Shown: positions 36,186-45,873 of the stretch, in pieces
Numbering within the stretch: position 1 is the stretch's first letter
Layout: each line of letters starts with the position of its first letter
DNA from: Rhabditoides inermis
Lineage: Eukaryota > Nematoda > Chromadorea > Rhabditida > Rhabditidae
Direction of reading: 5' to 3'
DNA length: 64,000 nt
Assembly (NCBI GenBank): GCA_963966185.1
Contig: CAWZYM010000141.1
Location: forward strand, 248,001-312,000
Notes under the pieces: generated by a model
Database searches by the model: none
Told to the model about the DNA's origin: nothing
The model's input: only the letters and a program-made list of their open reading frames with translations
Translations under genes and position numbers: made by a program

Positions 36186-39100
36186 CCAACTTGTATTCAG
36201 CTTGCGTATCTGAACCGTCTGTTCGCCCGGAATGAGGGTGGCGAGTGGACGGACACTGCTGTGAGGCTGTACGCGGAACACGACCGCCCGAGGCTGCTGC
36301 CATTCCTCAGGTACGCTACCGGGGTACTGTAGGCTATGTAGGTATGGTTGTATCAATACGGAACTGGTACTGTACCGTATACCGTATACCATAACTACCG
36401 TATACCACCGTATTTCAGAAAGGCCGAGAACTATCACATCAATCGGGCGCTGGAGATCTGCAGACAGAAGAACTTTGTCGAGGAGGTGAGCGGGTGGGTA
36501 AAAAGAGGGAGGGGTACGGTAGATGAGGATACGGTACACTGAGTGGTAAGTAAAATTTGAATGGTGTTGGATATTGGACATCGTTGGATTCATTGGACGT
36601 GTTGTTGTGGATTGGGGATGGGAATTGTGGAATGGATCGGTGGATTGGTCGTGTTGGATTGGATCAGACATTGAAAAAATTCTTCTTGAATGTACTCTAT
36701 TTCACTGCTTGTAGATGATCTTCCTTCTGGGCAAGAGTGGAAACCGCAGCGAGGCACTCAATCTTATCATCCGACAGCACAAAAGACTCGAAATGGCGGT
36801 GGAGTTCTGCAAGGGTGGGTGCAAGGGGCATAGTAAAAATTGATGTAGTGGGAAAGAAATACGTTAGTGACTTTTCAGGTTGAATGAGGATGAGGTATCT
36901 GATGGATCAGAAATTGTAGAATGAAATGGAAGAACAAGAACATAAAAAAGTGTGACACGTAGTTTCAATGGAATCGAACAACTCAGATGAATATCGCGGC
37001 GGTCGCCGCGGTTTCGCGGCGGTCGCCGCGGTTTCGCGACGGTCGCCGCGGATTCGCGGCGGTCGCCGCGGCATAGAGACTTATTTCGCGGCGGTCGCCG
37101 CGGCACAGAACATATCGCGGCGGTCGCCGCGGCACAGCAAATTTCGCGGCGGTCGCCGCGGCACAGCCAATGTCGCGGCGGTCGCCGCGGCACAACTTTT
37201 CGCGCGCAAATTCTCATTCGAAACTTCTGGATCCAGCCGATCGTCTTTGTCTATGTTTTGAATGTTTTTTTTGAAAAATGACGTGTTATTTTTGTTTTTT
37301 ATAACGTAAAGTGATAACGAATTATTGTTATATGTTTTCACAATCTGCGATCAGGTCATTTCTCGTTGTTGCGGCTATTTTGGCGGTGCCTCCGTTCTCC
37401 GATTGTTCGGCAATGAATCCGAATAATCGGAGGGGCATCTTGCGTACGTTTCGTTACTTCTTTTGTTATACGTGTTTACAGTAATTGTTTTATTTAGCTG
37501 CTCCCGGTGTTTTCCCCCCACGGAATGTTCAACCGGTAGCAGGAGTGCCTCCACCGGCACAGCAACAAGGTAAGTATGAGTGTTTGCACGATATAGGAGC
37601 CTCTATATCATTTAATATTTTATGCATATGTGGCATTTTGCATTATTTGTGTTTACATATATTTCCAGGTGCACAACCTCAACAAGTGCAACTGCCTCCG
37701 CTACCGCAGCAGCAGCAGCAGCAGCAGGGACTTGCCGCCTTAGCGGCTATGAGTGAGTTTTTTTTTCAAATCCATGACATGTTTTTGTTATTCGTTTCAG
37801 TACCCCTATTACAAGCTATATTATTGCAACTTTTACCTGGTCAAGTGGTTCTTGTGCTTCAACAAGCGATTCAATGTAGGATATTTCAATTTAGAGCTGA
37901 TAATAAAAACTATTTTAGCACTCGCAGCAGCGCTTGCCGCAGCCGGAGGTGGTGGTCCACCTCCTGCCCAACTTCCTCCTCTCCCTCTTCCACCTCCACT
38001 GCCTCCACCACCGCCGAACCCCCAACTTCCATTGAGTGCGTTTTTTTTCTTTTTGTTTATTTCTGTATATCTATCGTAGGCAACGGTGATCGAGTTCTGT
38101 TAATGGCGGCTCAAAAAGTTCATGGTGGTTGGACTAAGTCTTTGGAGGACAAAATATACACCATTGCGGAAATAATCACTGGCGTACGAGGCAACAGGAA
38201 AGACGTTAATGGTGCGATAGAGTAAAATAGGATAATATAAAATCTTACTTTTAAGATCTGATTACCCATAAGTGGATTCAATACGACCCAATTACGATCG
38301 TACGATGTGCTGAGTGTGGTACTGAGTTAACGAACGAATATGATGTCTGCCCGACTTTGACTTGCACATTGTTTAAGTTAGTTGTATTGAAAAATGTTAC
38401 ATTTTTACGATAGAAATTTAGCCAACCAGTACTGCGCACATCCAAGACTCGGAGGATAACTTTAACTACCATCTCTATTGTCCCTCAGTTGCGCCGCATT
38501 GTTCAAAAACATTTGGCAAACATTGTTGATCTGCATTCCAACATTCACGCAGGAGTTCCCGTACAAGGGGATATGAGGTTGCGCAGGCATACGTTTAAGT
38601 TTACCTTCGATGTTTCATTTAAGATATCTGCCAGGCAATGTTCATATGATGGAACCCAATGTTGACTTTCAAAACAAAATATTAATTTTGCAATTGATGG
38701 TTAACGCAGACGGATTCACGGCGAGACGAGTTTCAAAGTAATAATTTGTTAACACCCATATACATATATATATACATAATTACGTTAAGGAGACATATTT
38801 GGCCCATTTATTTGAGACTTGACGATCTGGACCCCGATATCAAAAACAAACCTATCAATTGTGTGATCTCCGCAGTTTTGAGCTCGTGCCAAAACATTAA
38901 AGAAGATGATTGGGATTACATAGTAAACAGGCTGGAGGGGGATTTCGCTAGTATAAACAACGGCGGCTTGCAATTCAACTTGAATGGAACGATGTGGTCC
39001 GTATACTTCAAAATACAACATTGTATAATGGATCTTCAGGTACATATCTTCTATACCCACTCTCGAAAATAATGTTTTCTTGTAGGCAATGTCGGCCTCG

Positions 39101-40987
39101 TTTGGCTGTTGTGTTTGGGCCGGAGACTATGCTTGCCCGTATTGTTTAGTGCAGTCCGATCGAGCCAATGGTCGGCCCTGGCCAGTAGATATAAGAAACC
39201 CCCCCGTGCTTCGATCCGACGTTTCATGTAGAAACGATGCAGCCGCTCAGCAGTTTGGAATGACTCGTGATTATCTGGGATCGATTAAGAAATTTAACTG
39301 ATCTTTCAACAGGAATCTCTTCACTGATGAGGCTAGTTTGCCCGAACCGATTTAGACATGATGAATTGCACTTGGTTTCCGAAGGGATTGTGAAAGACAT
39401 GTTCCGCGGTACAGCAACTCTAAAACGGTTCCGATGCCACTGTATACATTCTTTAAGGCGCATTCAAGAACGCTGTCAAGTACACTGCCTTGTACGTCCC
39501 CCCAGCCCAACAAAGATGGATCGAATCCGTGCTGAAGAAAGTTAAATCACCAACCTACGCTAAGTGCCAATTAAAAACTCCGACCGTGTTTACTCAATGC
39601 ACAGGATCAGAAATTCGAATGGTATTATTGTGTCACTGTGTGATATTACTGTGTGATTTTAGCAACTTTACTACGTCGTTCCCGTGCTGGCAGCATGTTT
39701 CTCATTTCGTGGAGACAGTGGGGGTGCTTTGGCAGCTCTATTTTCTCTCACTTGTCGATTGTCTAACAAAAGGAGAAAATCAAACATAGATATTCAAATT
39801 TTGCGATCAGCCTTTAACTTTCTTGGCTCGCACTGGGATGTAGTTTTTGAAGGAAAATGTCTCACTCTGAAAGCTCATGTGAGTTTTTGAATGTATTATT
39901 CAATGCATTAGCGTGTAGCAAATGTTTAGATATTTCTACAACACGCAATGGACCACTTGGAACAGTTTGGTTCATCCATTGATTGGAGTGCAGCACCATT
40001 CGAGAGTTTGCACCGTTTGCTACAATTTAAAGAGGATGCGCGTGCTACAAGAGCACCGGGTCTTGACATGCTCAAGAGGTCGTTTTCCGTTGTGGAAAAT
40101 TTTTTATTTCTGAGTTTATATGTAGATTCTCTCTACTCGGAAACCTCCACGACGACCTTCTGCAAGCAATGGCGCAAAGACCTAATTCATTCACTAACTA
40201 CGTCATCCAAATGTTTGATGGAAAATCAAATGGTCCGAAGTATCAACATCAGGCTTAGTCACGCTCTTTTCCAGGTCCGACTCCCAAGATATCACTCTCA
40301 CCGACAATGTTTATTCCATCTCGACACAATATGAACATGCAAATGGATGTAGTGTACTCTCGTCTCGTCCCAGCGGGATGGAACGTGATGTTGGTTTCCA
40401 TTAAACTACTGTTTCCATTGAACTAGTATGAGTTGTACACTTGTAGTAACCGAATAGTGGTTGATGGACTGGTGCTCGCGTCCGAACTGTACTACAATGG
40501 ACCAAAAAACTCGCAGCAAAATCTGTTCTATACGCGTAACGGACAGTTCTATTCCTTTGTGGCTGCAATGTACGATGTCCTCCAACCTGGGAATGTCACA
40601 ATAATTTGTAAACAATACGTCACCTCCAACGACGTATTCGACCGCCTCCACAACCGACTACAGAACTCTGGAAACCCTATAGATAGTCTGATTTCTAATG
40701 CCCTGAGGAGCGTTTACGATGCTGATCATTTCATTATGACCTATTCACAGACCTACGTCACAACTGTACCTGCATCGCAAGTGGCAGGTGCAGCTATAAC
40801 AGTGCAACTAAACGGAAACTATATCATGAAGTATGCTTAAGCCGGATTGGGATTATCACTTAATTTACCACTTACCACTTAATACCACGGATTACCACTT
40901 AATTTAATACCATTTTGAATAAACTGTCTTTTGTATCTTGTCGCTATCACCGATGTTGAAATTGTTCATTTCGTCGATTCATGTCCA

Positions 40988-41068
<81 letters not shown>

Positions 41069-41127
41069 ACGTTTATTTCTCCCGAATTTGAGATTCGTTG
41101 CGAGTGGTTTATTACGTGAGCTGTTCG

Positions 41128-41184
<57 letters not shown>

Positions 41185-44100
41185 TATTTTTACAGATAAT
41201 GGGCGATAGCTCGCATCAAACACTTAAAGAGCTGTACGCAAAGCTTGGCGAGTACGTGGGCGGAATGTGCGCAAACGACAGCTTGCAGTCGGCCGAGATG
41301 GAATCCGCTCGGAAGACGTACGCCTCTCTCACCCCTGTCCTCAGGTGCGAGTACAATTCATGATCACTTTTGCACTTTTTGCAGTTTGCTTGGAGCGGCG
41401 TCTCCTCTCGGGTCGTCGTCTGTCGGAGAAGGATCGTCGTCTGTCGCCGGAGGATCATCGTCTGTCGGCGGAGGATCGTCGTCCACCGCTGGAGACGGAG
41501 GAGGAGCGTCCTCCTGCGCAACGCGCAGTTTCGGAGGCGCTCAAGAGCCTCAGCAGTTACCGTACACGCCCAGGTACACTTAATGAACGTGGGAACGTGG
41601 GAAGAGACAATCTGTTTCAGTTCCCGGAAAAGGTCCGCGAAAGAAGATGCGTGCAACAGTGTGACGCCCACTTCTCCTTCGGGTCCGTCGCTTCAGCGTG
41701 AAGCAACCACTCCGACTACTGCCAGCGGAAATGGGAAAGGTTAGTTTCACACCTTATTTTGTGTTGGAGCTTCTGTCACAGCGCGCCTCCGCTCCACTCT
41801 CGCTGCTCGATGTGCAGATGCTGCGGAGATAGGCCGCGAGATCGCGATTCACTCTGGCAGGAAACAGTTGCTGAAGGTGCTTGAACAGTAAATGCGTAGT
41901 TCTGTTTATCGTTGTTTTTTGTAGGACTCTGTAGCGGGCATCTCGGATTTCTGTTCTTTGTCTACATCATCTCTGCGTACTACTGCTGAGGGACCTCCCA
42001 TGTTCGATCAAGAGCCCGGTGTGTGGAGCGACGAGGAAGTGGCGCAGCTCATTGCCTCTCTTGCTGCATCTACGATTGCGCTATCCGAAAAGGTCTGTTA
42101 TCTTGCCGGACCGGAGCCGGACCTGCATGTATATTGCAGGTCAACTTCATGCACGATGAGATGCGCAAGCTGCGCTCGACTCACGCGGACACGCTGCGTA
42201 CCGTGCGAGACGTACTTGTTCTCACGGGAAAAGAAGGTGAGGTGATTGTTCGCAGTTAAATTGAAGATTAGTTCCTCGTTCCTTTCTTTCTAGGGAACCC
42301 ATTGCACAAGGACAGTGTGCAAGTGGATCTCCTCAAGAAATATACAATTGAGTACTGTCCTCCGTTCAAGTGTGTCGATCTCTCTTCCCACCTCGTAGCT
42401 GGTCTGCGAAAGGCGGACACGCGAGAGAAGCGCTTCGGCGATCTGGTCTACGAGTACTTCAAGACGGTGAGAATTTAAACTGTTTTTTTATTGTTTTGTT
42501 TTCTAGGCTTGCGACCCTCCCGAAAAGATTCAAGAATACACTCATCGAGTCGGTTCGTCGGGAGAAGACCGCGGAAAGCTGCAGCTGCCGGACGGACCCC
42601 TGCGCACTCTGCTTTGTGAGTTCTGTGTATTCTATGTCGATTGATTTATTCCTTGGAAGCTCTCTTCGTTGACGCGAGCAACCTTCCGGAGGACGGAGTC
42701 ACGGACGACCCTGAGATCTCCGCCTCCTACCACATACTCGTCGGCAGTTTCGACAGGATTGTCTACAATAAACTGTGAGTACAGTGTTTTGTTTGCTTTG
42801 TTTGCTTGCTTGAACGTTGGTTGAGTTTCAGGCGTCTGATTCGAGACGGTGACTTCGTCACTGGAAAGTTCAGATCGGGATCTACGAGGAGGTCGGCAGC
42901 TAAGAAGACAAAAGACGCCGAGGAGGAGGACGTTCCCATAGATAAGTAGGAGGGGGAAGGAGAGAAGGAGGAAGGGAGGGGGAGGGAGAGAGGGAGGGAT
43001 GGAGATAGGAATACGTGTTGCATTGTTGTTGTTGATATTTTGTTACACATTTTGTTTGTTGATCGATGTTTTGTTGCACATTATAGTTGTTTGCTCGATC
43101 GATTGTTATTTTGCGAATACGAAACGTAATAAATTCTTTGAAGAAAACAGAGTTGATCTTCAGTGAAGTCCGGGCTGATTGATAATTATGGATTGATAAT
43201 GATTGATAATGATATGATAGGGCGTTGATCGCGGCGGTCGCGGCGGCCTCGTCGCGGCGGTCGCCGCGGATTCGCGGCGGTCGCCGCGGCGCCATCGCGG
43301 CGGTCGCCGCGGTTTCGCGGCGGTCGCCGCGGATTCGCGGCGGTCGCCGCGGCGCCATCGCGGCGGTCGCTGTGACAACGCGGCGACCGCCGCGATGGCG
43401 CCGCGGCGACCGCCGCGAATCCGCGGCGACCGCCGCGACATTCATCTCTGAACCCAATTCAAGATCTATCGTTTTATTGAGAATAGACTCCATTCAATTG
43501 TTTGGTTTTTATGAAGAGGAGATCTTCTTTGAAGTGCGCTCGATTTACTTGGGTCCGAGGTAGCAGGAGACGTCCATGCGGGGAGTGCCACCACCGCCGC
43601 CGCCACCGCCGCCTGAAAGGAGTACGGTAGAAGGATGAGGATACGGTAGTCTACAAGTATCGACGTACCGCCGCCGCCACCGCCGCCGCCGCCTCCTCCT
43701 CCCGAGGATCCTCCGAAGGCGTAGTCCTCCTTGGCGTATCCGCCTCCGCCACCGCCGCCGCCGCCACCGCCAGGGGTCATGTAGGCCGACTTGTCTCCCA
43801 TGATGATTCGACTGATCGAATGATGCCTGCCCTGTCCGGCCAACCGCTTTTATACGACCGAGTGGCGGGAGGATAATTGAAAATGAGAGGGTAATGAATG
43901 ATGATAATGTAAGCGGCATTAGTTGATTAGAATATGTAAATTGGTGATTGGCTCACGCTCATAATAGTTCTTTTTCATTGTGTTTTGTGTTCTGTGTGAT
44001 GATGTGGTGTGTTTTGAGAGCACGACGACTCTGACCTGTGGGAGCAGCTATTGGATGAGGTCGTTCAGCATCCAGAGCACATCAGCAGGTGGGAATAATG

Positions 44101-44308
44101 GTCTCTACTAGATAGTGCCTAAAACGAATGGGAATGAACAGATTAGGGTTTACTGCACCTGTTTTGTTGTGAGCAAGTGGTGAATCGTATTTATGATAAC
44201 TTTCTCTTTGAAGTTTTTCGTGGAGCTTTCAAGTCTGTGTTTCAGGCTGCTGCAACTCACTGGAAGCGCCGTCGATCCATTGAGACTGATCGAGAAGGTA
44301 GGAGGGTC

Positions 44309-44345
<37 letters not shown>

Positions 44346-44674
44346 CTCTCTCTCTCCTCTCCCCTCTCTTACTTCCCTCTCCTCTCTCTCCCTCTCTCTC
44401 CTCTCCTCTCTCCCTCTCCCCTCTCTCCCTCTCCCCTCTCTCCCTCTCCCCTCTTTCCCCTCTCTCCCCTCTCCTCTCCCTTACTTCCCTCTCCTCCAGA
44501 TCCCCGAGGACGTCTCCATCCCCGGCCTCCGCGATTCGCTCGTCAAGATTCTCAGAGACTACGCTGTCCAGGTGAGACGGCGTCCTAAAAGTTCTTTGAG
44601 TGATTCTACTCCGTGATGAACTTCGGAATCTAGGCTTTGTGGAAGATAGATAGAACCTCGGACTGATGCGATAA

Positions 44675-44713
<39 letters not shown>

Positions 44714-45296
44714 CGACTCGCCGTCTCCCTGGCAGGTTCGCGTGGAGCGTGGTTGTGACGAGGCGACGCAGAGGGATGTTTCCCTCCTCCTATCCGCCCT
44801 CTGCCAAGGGGGACAGCGCGCCGTGCAGGTGACTGCCCGACAGGTGTGCGCGGTGAGTGGGCGGGGCCAGCGGGGGCGGGGCCAGTGAGGCAGGTGTGTT
44901 GCAGGTGTGCTCGTGCGTGCTGGTGTGTTGTTCGGATGTGCGGAGGGACATTCGTGTGTTTGGCTGTGGACACGCGGTTCATCTACACTGCAGCAATGAG
45001 GTGGGAGGAGGGAAAAGGAGGGAGGGAGACAAGGTATAGGGCTCGCTCACTTGTCTCTCCTACGACAGTCTTTGTGCTGTTGTAGTGTAAACGTGTAACT
45101 ATGTATTGTTTATTTATGTGTTGATATGTTAAGAGTTCATATTAGGTTTATAGTTGTTTGATTTTGCAAGCGTTTTGTAGACCGAATAAAGTTTTTTTTT
45201 CAGTTGGAGCACAAATCCTCTCTCCTCTCCTCCTTTTCCTCCGAAGTCTTCTGCCCTCTCTGCTCCGAACAATTGGATGAGGGAATCGTCGAGTGA
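19894..45296 (+). CDS. VPS41: VPS41, HOPS complex subunit (30 coding exons)
   Basis: Exons: 19894-19966, 20124-20239, 25469-25618, 25734-25859, 25979-26116, 26225-26328, 26669-26699, 26858-26935, 27045-27133, 27513-27582, 27781-27888, 27969-28032, 28212-28264, 28650-28752, 28838-28932, 29260-29384, 29661-29746, 29826-29896, 30384-30458, 30848-30922, 35978-36106, 36201-36310, 36419-36485, 36715-36814, 44019-44088, 44246-44297, 44500-44571, 44736-44852, 44905-45000, 45204-45296; phases agree throughout, 911 residues (human 854). An acidic N-terminus precedes the WD40 propeller (DKWLAVGTQGGLVYVMD, FPPQHCWLKEADTLAVGWAD). The clathrin-repeat solenoid follows (WRVENELFEEAWEYA, AVKIYLSLRDKQVF, RAVRLLLDNEDS, RLYAEHDRPRLLPFL, ALEICRQKNFVEE, GLRDSLVKILRDYAVQ) and a C-terminal RING-H2 (CSC, FGCGHAVHLHC, CPLC). 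VPS41 tethers endosomes, autophagosomes and dense-core vesicles for fusion with lysosomes, binding Rab7/Arl8 effectors. The exon 3 acceptor and exon 7 start are the least certain joints. Intron 11 has a GC donor. Introns 2, 20 and 24 are very large and hold the minisatellite and nested genes. Confidence 0.92.
20475..25121. repeat. 63-bp minisatellite, roughly 70 copies, in VPS41 intron 2
   Basis: The array fills most of intron 2. The unit runs from GCGCAGGACATGGTCCCCTC through a C-rich block and CGCGTCCAGCGATGGAG to TGTATTGGCACC. Variants: a 69-bp form with an extra CTCCCC, a short form missing about 15 bp of the C-rich block, GAGCTGT or GAGGTGT, CCTACC or CACACC-type ends, and GTTCAG in place of GTCCAG in the distal third. 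Units are almost identical, so the array is young or homogenised. All three plus-strand frames and several minus frames stay open because the unit lacks stop codons; the open frame even switches peptide repeat where a unit has lost one base, so it is not a selected coding sequence. Confidence 0.97.
28036..28197. repeat. GA-rich tract in VPS41 intron 12
   Basis: Imperfect GAGAGGGAGG purine run between exons 12 and 13; it contains an internal duplication of about 50 bp (GAGAGAGAGGGAGGGAGGGA twice). Related GA or CT runs sit in introns 5 (26170-26216), 14 (28772-28823), 21 (36128-36184) and 27 (44673-44713). Confidence 0.9.
29897..30370. repeat. 470-bp polypurine tract in VPS41 intron 18
   Basis: Almost entirely A and G on the plus strand, from the donor of exon 18 to shortly before the acceptor of exon 19. 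Long open frames on both strands here (RERERE or SLSLSL peptides) are artefacts. Confidence 0.95.
31486..33193 (-). CDS. Smr-domain membrane protein A (nested in VPS41 intron 20)
   Basis: Six exons on the minus strand (33193-33065, 32959-32840, 32593-32449, 32398-32328, 31982-31872, 31578-31486) join in frame to 222 residues. A hydrophobic segment near residues 14-30 (LFRIILAVLMLTGIGKLW) is followed by a charged linker, then an Smr fold: IDLHFLRENIAVEAARQKL, then SIVTGRGNNSKDKVPRIRNA and YWKTVNEGMINVS. Smr domains are found in MutS2 and N4BP2-type proteins, where DLHG and TGxGxxS lines form the nuclease or RNA-binding face. Here the canonical DLHG is DLHF, while TGRGNNS is intact. The C-terminus is a second hydrophobic segment (LVALVASLATVAAALII), so the protein may be anchored at both ends. 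First of four Smr genes in the window, all on the minus strand. Confidence 0.75.
33667..34056 (-). CDS. Possible small membrane protein, two exons
   Basis: From ATG 34056 an open frame runs MTSKSLVISYILLLFYAFPE, then NRYYILASFLGLAAYEVAWE, two hydrophobic stretches, to a donor near 33906 (GCAC then GTGTAT). A second open segment (33843-33667) reads ASTDKIARRFAEIFLENVKF and ends FCGTLKMIRG. The two do not join in that second frame with the donor I chose, so the splice is unresolved. It lies between two Smr genes on the same strand; no family recognised. Confidence 0.3.
34658..35303 (-). CDS. Smr-domain protein B (nested in VPS41 intron 20)
   Basis: Two exons (35303-34964, 34806-34658) give 162 residues. 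The first 80 are Pro/Ser/Arg-rich with no membrane segment (MNYIQKAFEYLFGASDASK start). The Smr domain fills the second half: DTIDLHGCYAKEAEQKVL with the canonical DLHG, then LTIIPGRGSHSKNGAVLKPL with the GRGxxS loop, and FEWVNEGRMVVNPRK at the end. Smr proteins bind or cleave nucleic acid (MutS2, N4BP2, SMR-domain PPR proteins). This is a minimal stand-alone version of the kind often found C-terminally. It is divided by one intron at the same place (after the DLHG half) as copies C and D, showing common ancestry. Confidence 0.8.
36994..37192. repeat. Palindrome array 1 (8 copies of CGCGGCGGTCGCCGCG)
   Basis: Eight copies of TCGCGGCGGTCGCCGCGG, one with a single mismatch (GCGACGG), separated by 2-13 bp AT-rich or CACAG-type spacers. 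Each copy is a 7-bp inverted repeat around a GT centre, so it can form a hairpin. It lies 220 bp before the transposase-like gene, all in one orientation. Confidence 0.95.
37413..40840 (+). CDS. Transposase-derived protein, EnSpm/CACTA (Tnp2)-like
   Basis: Many short exons from ATG 37413 to TAA 40838-40840, AATAAA near 40918. The N-terminal exons encode a Pro/Gln-rich region (PPLPQQQQQQQGLAALAAM; PPPLPPPPPNPQLPLS). Then GGWTKSLEDKIYTIAEIITG, and a C-x2-C, C-x5-C zinc-like site (CAECGTELTNEYDVCPTLTC). The core follows the order seen in animal EnSpm transposases: LQLMVNADGFTARRVSK, HIWPIYLRLDDL, a CMDL-like step (HCIMDLQAMSASFG) with ACPYCLVQSDRANGRPWP, FRHDELHLVSEGIVKDMF, and LKAHV...EQFGSSIDWSAAPFESLHRLLQF. 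Family recognition is by motif order, not alignment. The catalytic triad cannot be assigned by eye. Some middle exon joints (38300-38760, 39300-39560) are unresolved, so part may be decayed. Confidence 0.5.
40990..41182. repeat. (CT)n then (AT)n microsatellites
   Basis: A pure CT run at 40990-41065 and a pure AT run at 41131-41181 lie between the two nested genes, just before the acceptor and start codon of the second one. Confidence 0.97.
41199..42949 (+). CDS. Unknown 430-residue protein nested in VPS41 intron 24
   Basis: Ten exons (41199-41344, 41385-41573, 41621-41739, 41818-41876, 41925-42092, 42140-42236, 42294-42466, 42507-42615, 42660-42774, 42832-42949) join exactly in frame. The start ATG follows an acceptor-like TTTTTACAG by 2 bp, as after a trans-splice or leader intron. 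The N-terminal 55 residues look helical (TLKELYAKLGEYVGGMCAND). A Ser/Gly repeat (GSSSVGEGSSSVAGGSSSVG) and a Thr/Pro/Ser linker follow. The C-terminal half appears folded (KYTIEYCPPFKCVDLSSHL, FGDLVYEYFKTA, SASYHILVGSFDRIVYNKLR) and ends with a basic then acidic tail (TRRSAAKKTKDAEEEDVPI), suggesting a nuclear protein. No family recognised. Its place beside a transposase-like gene, inside the same pair of palindrome arrays, suggests an accessory protein of the element; a host gene is equally possible. Confidence 0.75.
43226..43440. repeat. Palindrome array 2, with an orientation switch
   Basis: About six to seven copies of CGCGGCGGTCGCCGCG in the same sense as array 1, then, after TCGCTGTGACAACGCGG near 43370-43384, three copies in the opposite sense (CGCGGCGACCGCCGCG). 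The left and right halves are therefore inverted repeats of each other as well as arrays of palindromes. GGCGCCAT spacers recur. Confidence 0.93.
43545..43801 (-). CDS. Small glycine-rich protein (nested in VPS41 intron 24)
   Basis: Two exons (43801-43669, 43612-43545) join in frame to 66 residues: MGDKSAYMTP, a run of eleven or so glycines, YAKEDYAFGGSS, a second long glycine run crossing the intron, then TPRMDVSCYLGPK. No domain recognised. The non-glycine parts carry Tyr, Lys and Asp in a pattern that is unlikely to arise from simple repeats, supporting a real gene. It is on the strand opposite to VPS41, just outside palindrome array 2. Confidence 0.6.
44308..44496. repeat. CT-rich tract in VPS41 intron 26
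   Basis: Pyrimidine-only sequence with CTCTCCCTCTCCC periodicity from just after the exon 26 donor to the exon 27 acceptor, where it doubles as a very long polypyrimidine tract. Confidence 0.95.
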
Positions 45297-45636
45297 CTTT
45301 CCATTATCGATCAATTATCGATCCATTATCGATTCTCCCCGTTTTCGAACCACTATAGCTTTTTGCAATTATGTGTAACCGGTAGAGGTGTAAGTATACT
45401 TGTACAATGCCATTTGAGACTTGTATTATGTTCCCTACATAGTATTTGGTATTGATGTGCGCTTACTAGACGAATCAAAACATGTGATATGTATTTTATG
45501 ATAACTAGTTGAACATGCTGTGATGTCAAGGTGTATGATAGTCATTTCTGTAACATTTTGTAATAGATACATTTATTTTATAGTGTGAAATGAAGTTATG
45601 AGTTCGAACACAGTATAACATTTTATGAAAACATAT
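45297..45636 (+). other. VPS41 3' region, no gene
   Basis: AT-rich sequence after the VPS41 stop. No AATAAA was seen in the first 300 bp; ATTAAA-like or other variants may serve. No exon recognised. Confidence 0.4.
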
Positions 45637-45873
45637 ACGTCATAATACGTCGGCCGACAACTTGAAAAAAAACATATACGTCGGCCGACAACTTGAAAAA
45701 AAACATATACGTCGGCCGACAACTTGAAAAAAAACATATACGTCGGCCGACAACTTGAAAAAAATATACGTCGGCCGACAACTTGAAAAAAATATACGTC
45801 GGCCGACAACTTGAAAAAATACATATACGTCGGCCGACAACTTGAAAAAAAACATATACGTCGACCGACAACT
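45637..45873. repeat. Tandem repeat with GTCGGCCGAC palindrome, 8 copies
   Basis: Eight units of 28-33 bp of the form ATATACGTCGGCCGACAACT followed by TGAAAAAAAAC. The 10-bp palindrome GTCGGCCGAC is exact in seven units and altered to GTCGACCGAC in the last. Unit length varies mainly in the A run. Minus-strand open frames across it (FFKLSADVYVFFQVVGRRI) come from the repeat itself. Confidence 0.95.

Larger units (their letters stand above)
36984..43450. mobile_element. Candidate two-gene EnSpm/CACTA-like element in VPS41 intron 24
   Basis: The segment is bracketed by arrays of the palindrome CGCGGCGGTCGCCGCG (36994-37192 and 43226-43440). At its outer edges the sequence AGATGAAT-R-TCGCGGCGG occurs at 36985 and, inverted, ending at 43447. 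Inside are a transposase-like gene and a second gene on the same strand. This resembles the plan of CACTA/Spm elements, in which a Tnp2-type transposase and an accessory DNA-binding protein lie between subterminal repeat arrays. No CACTA terminus or target duplication was found, so the boundaries and the classification are tentative. Confidence 0.45.

Noticed and set aside
36864..37261. Arg/Ala-rich open frames over palindrome array 1 (and over 43160-43563)
   Set aside because: All frames are open because the GC-rich unit lacks stops on both strands; no splice or homology support.
37261..40840. Reading the transposase-like gene as additional VPS41 exons
   Set aside because: VPS41 exon 24 (ending with one base of a codon) joins exon 25 at 44019 in phase and matches the human order without it; the segment has its own start, stop and AATAAA.
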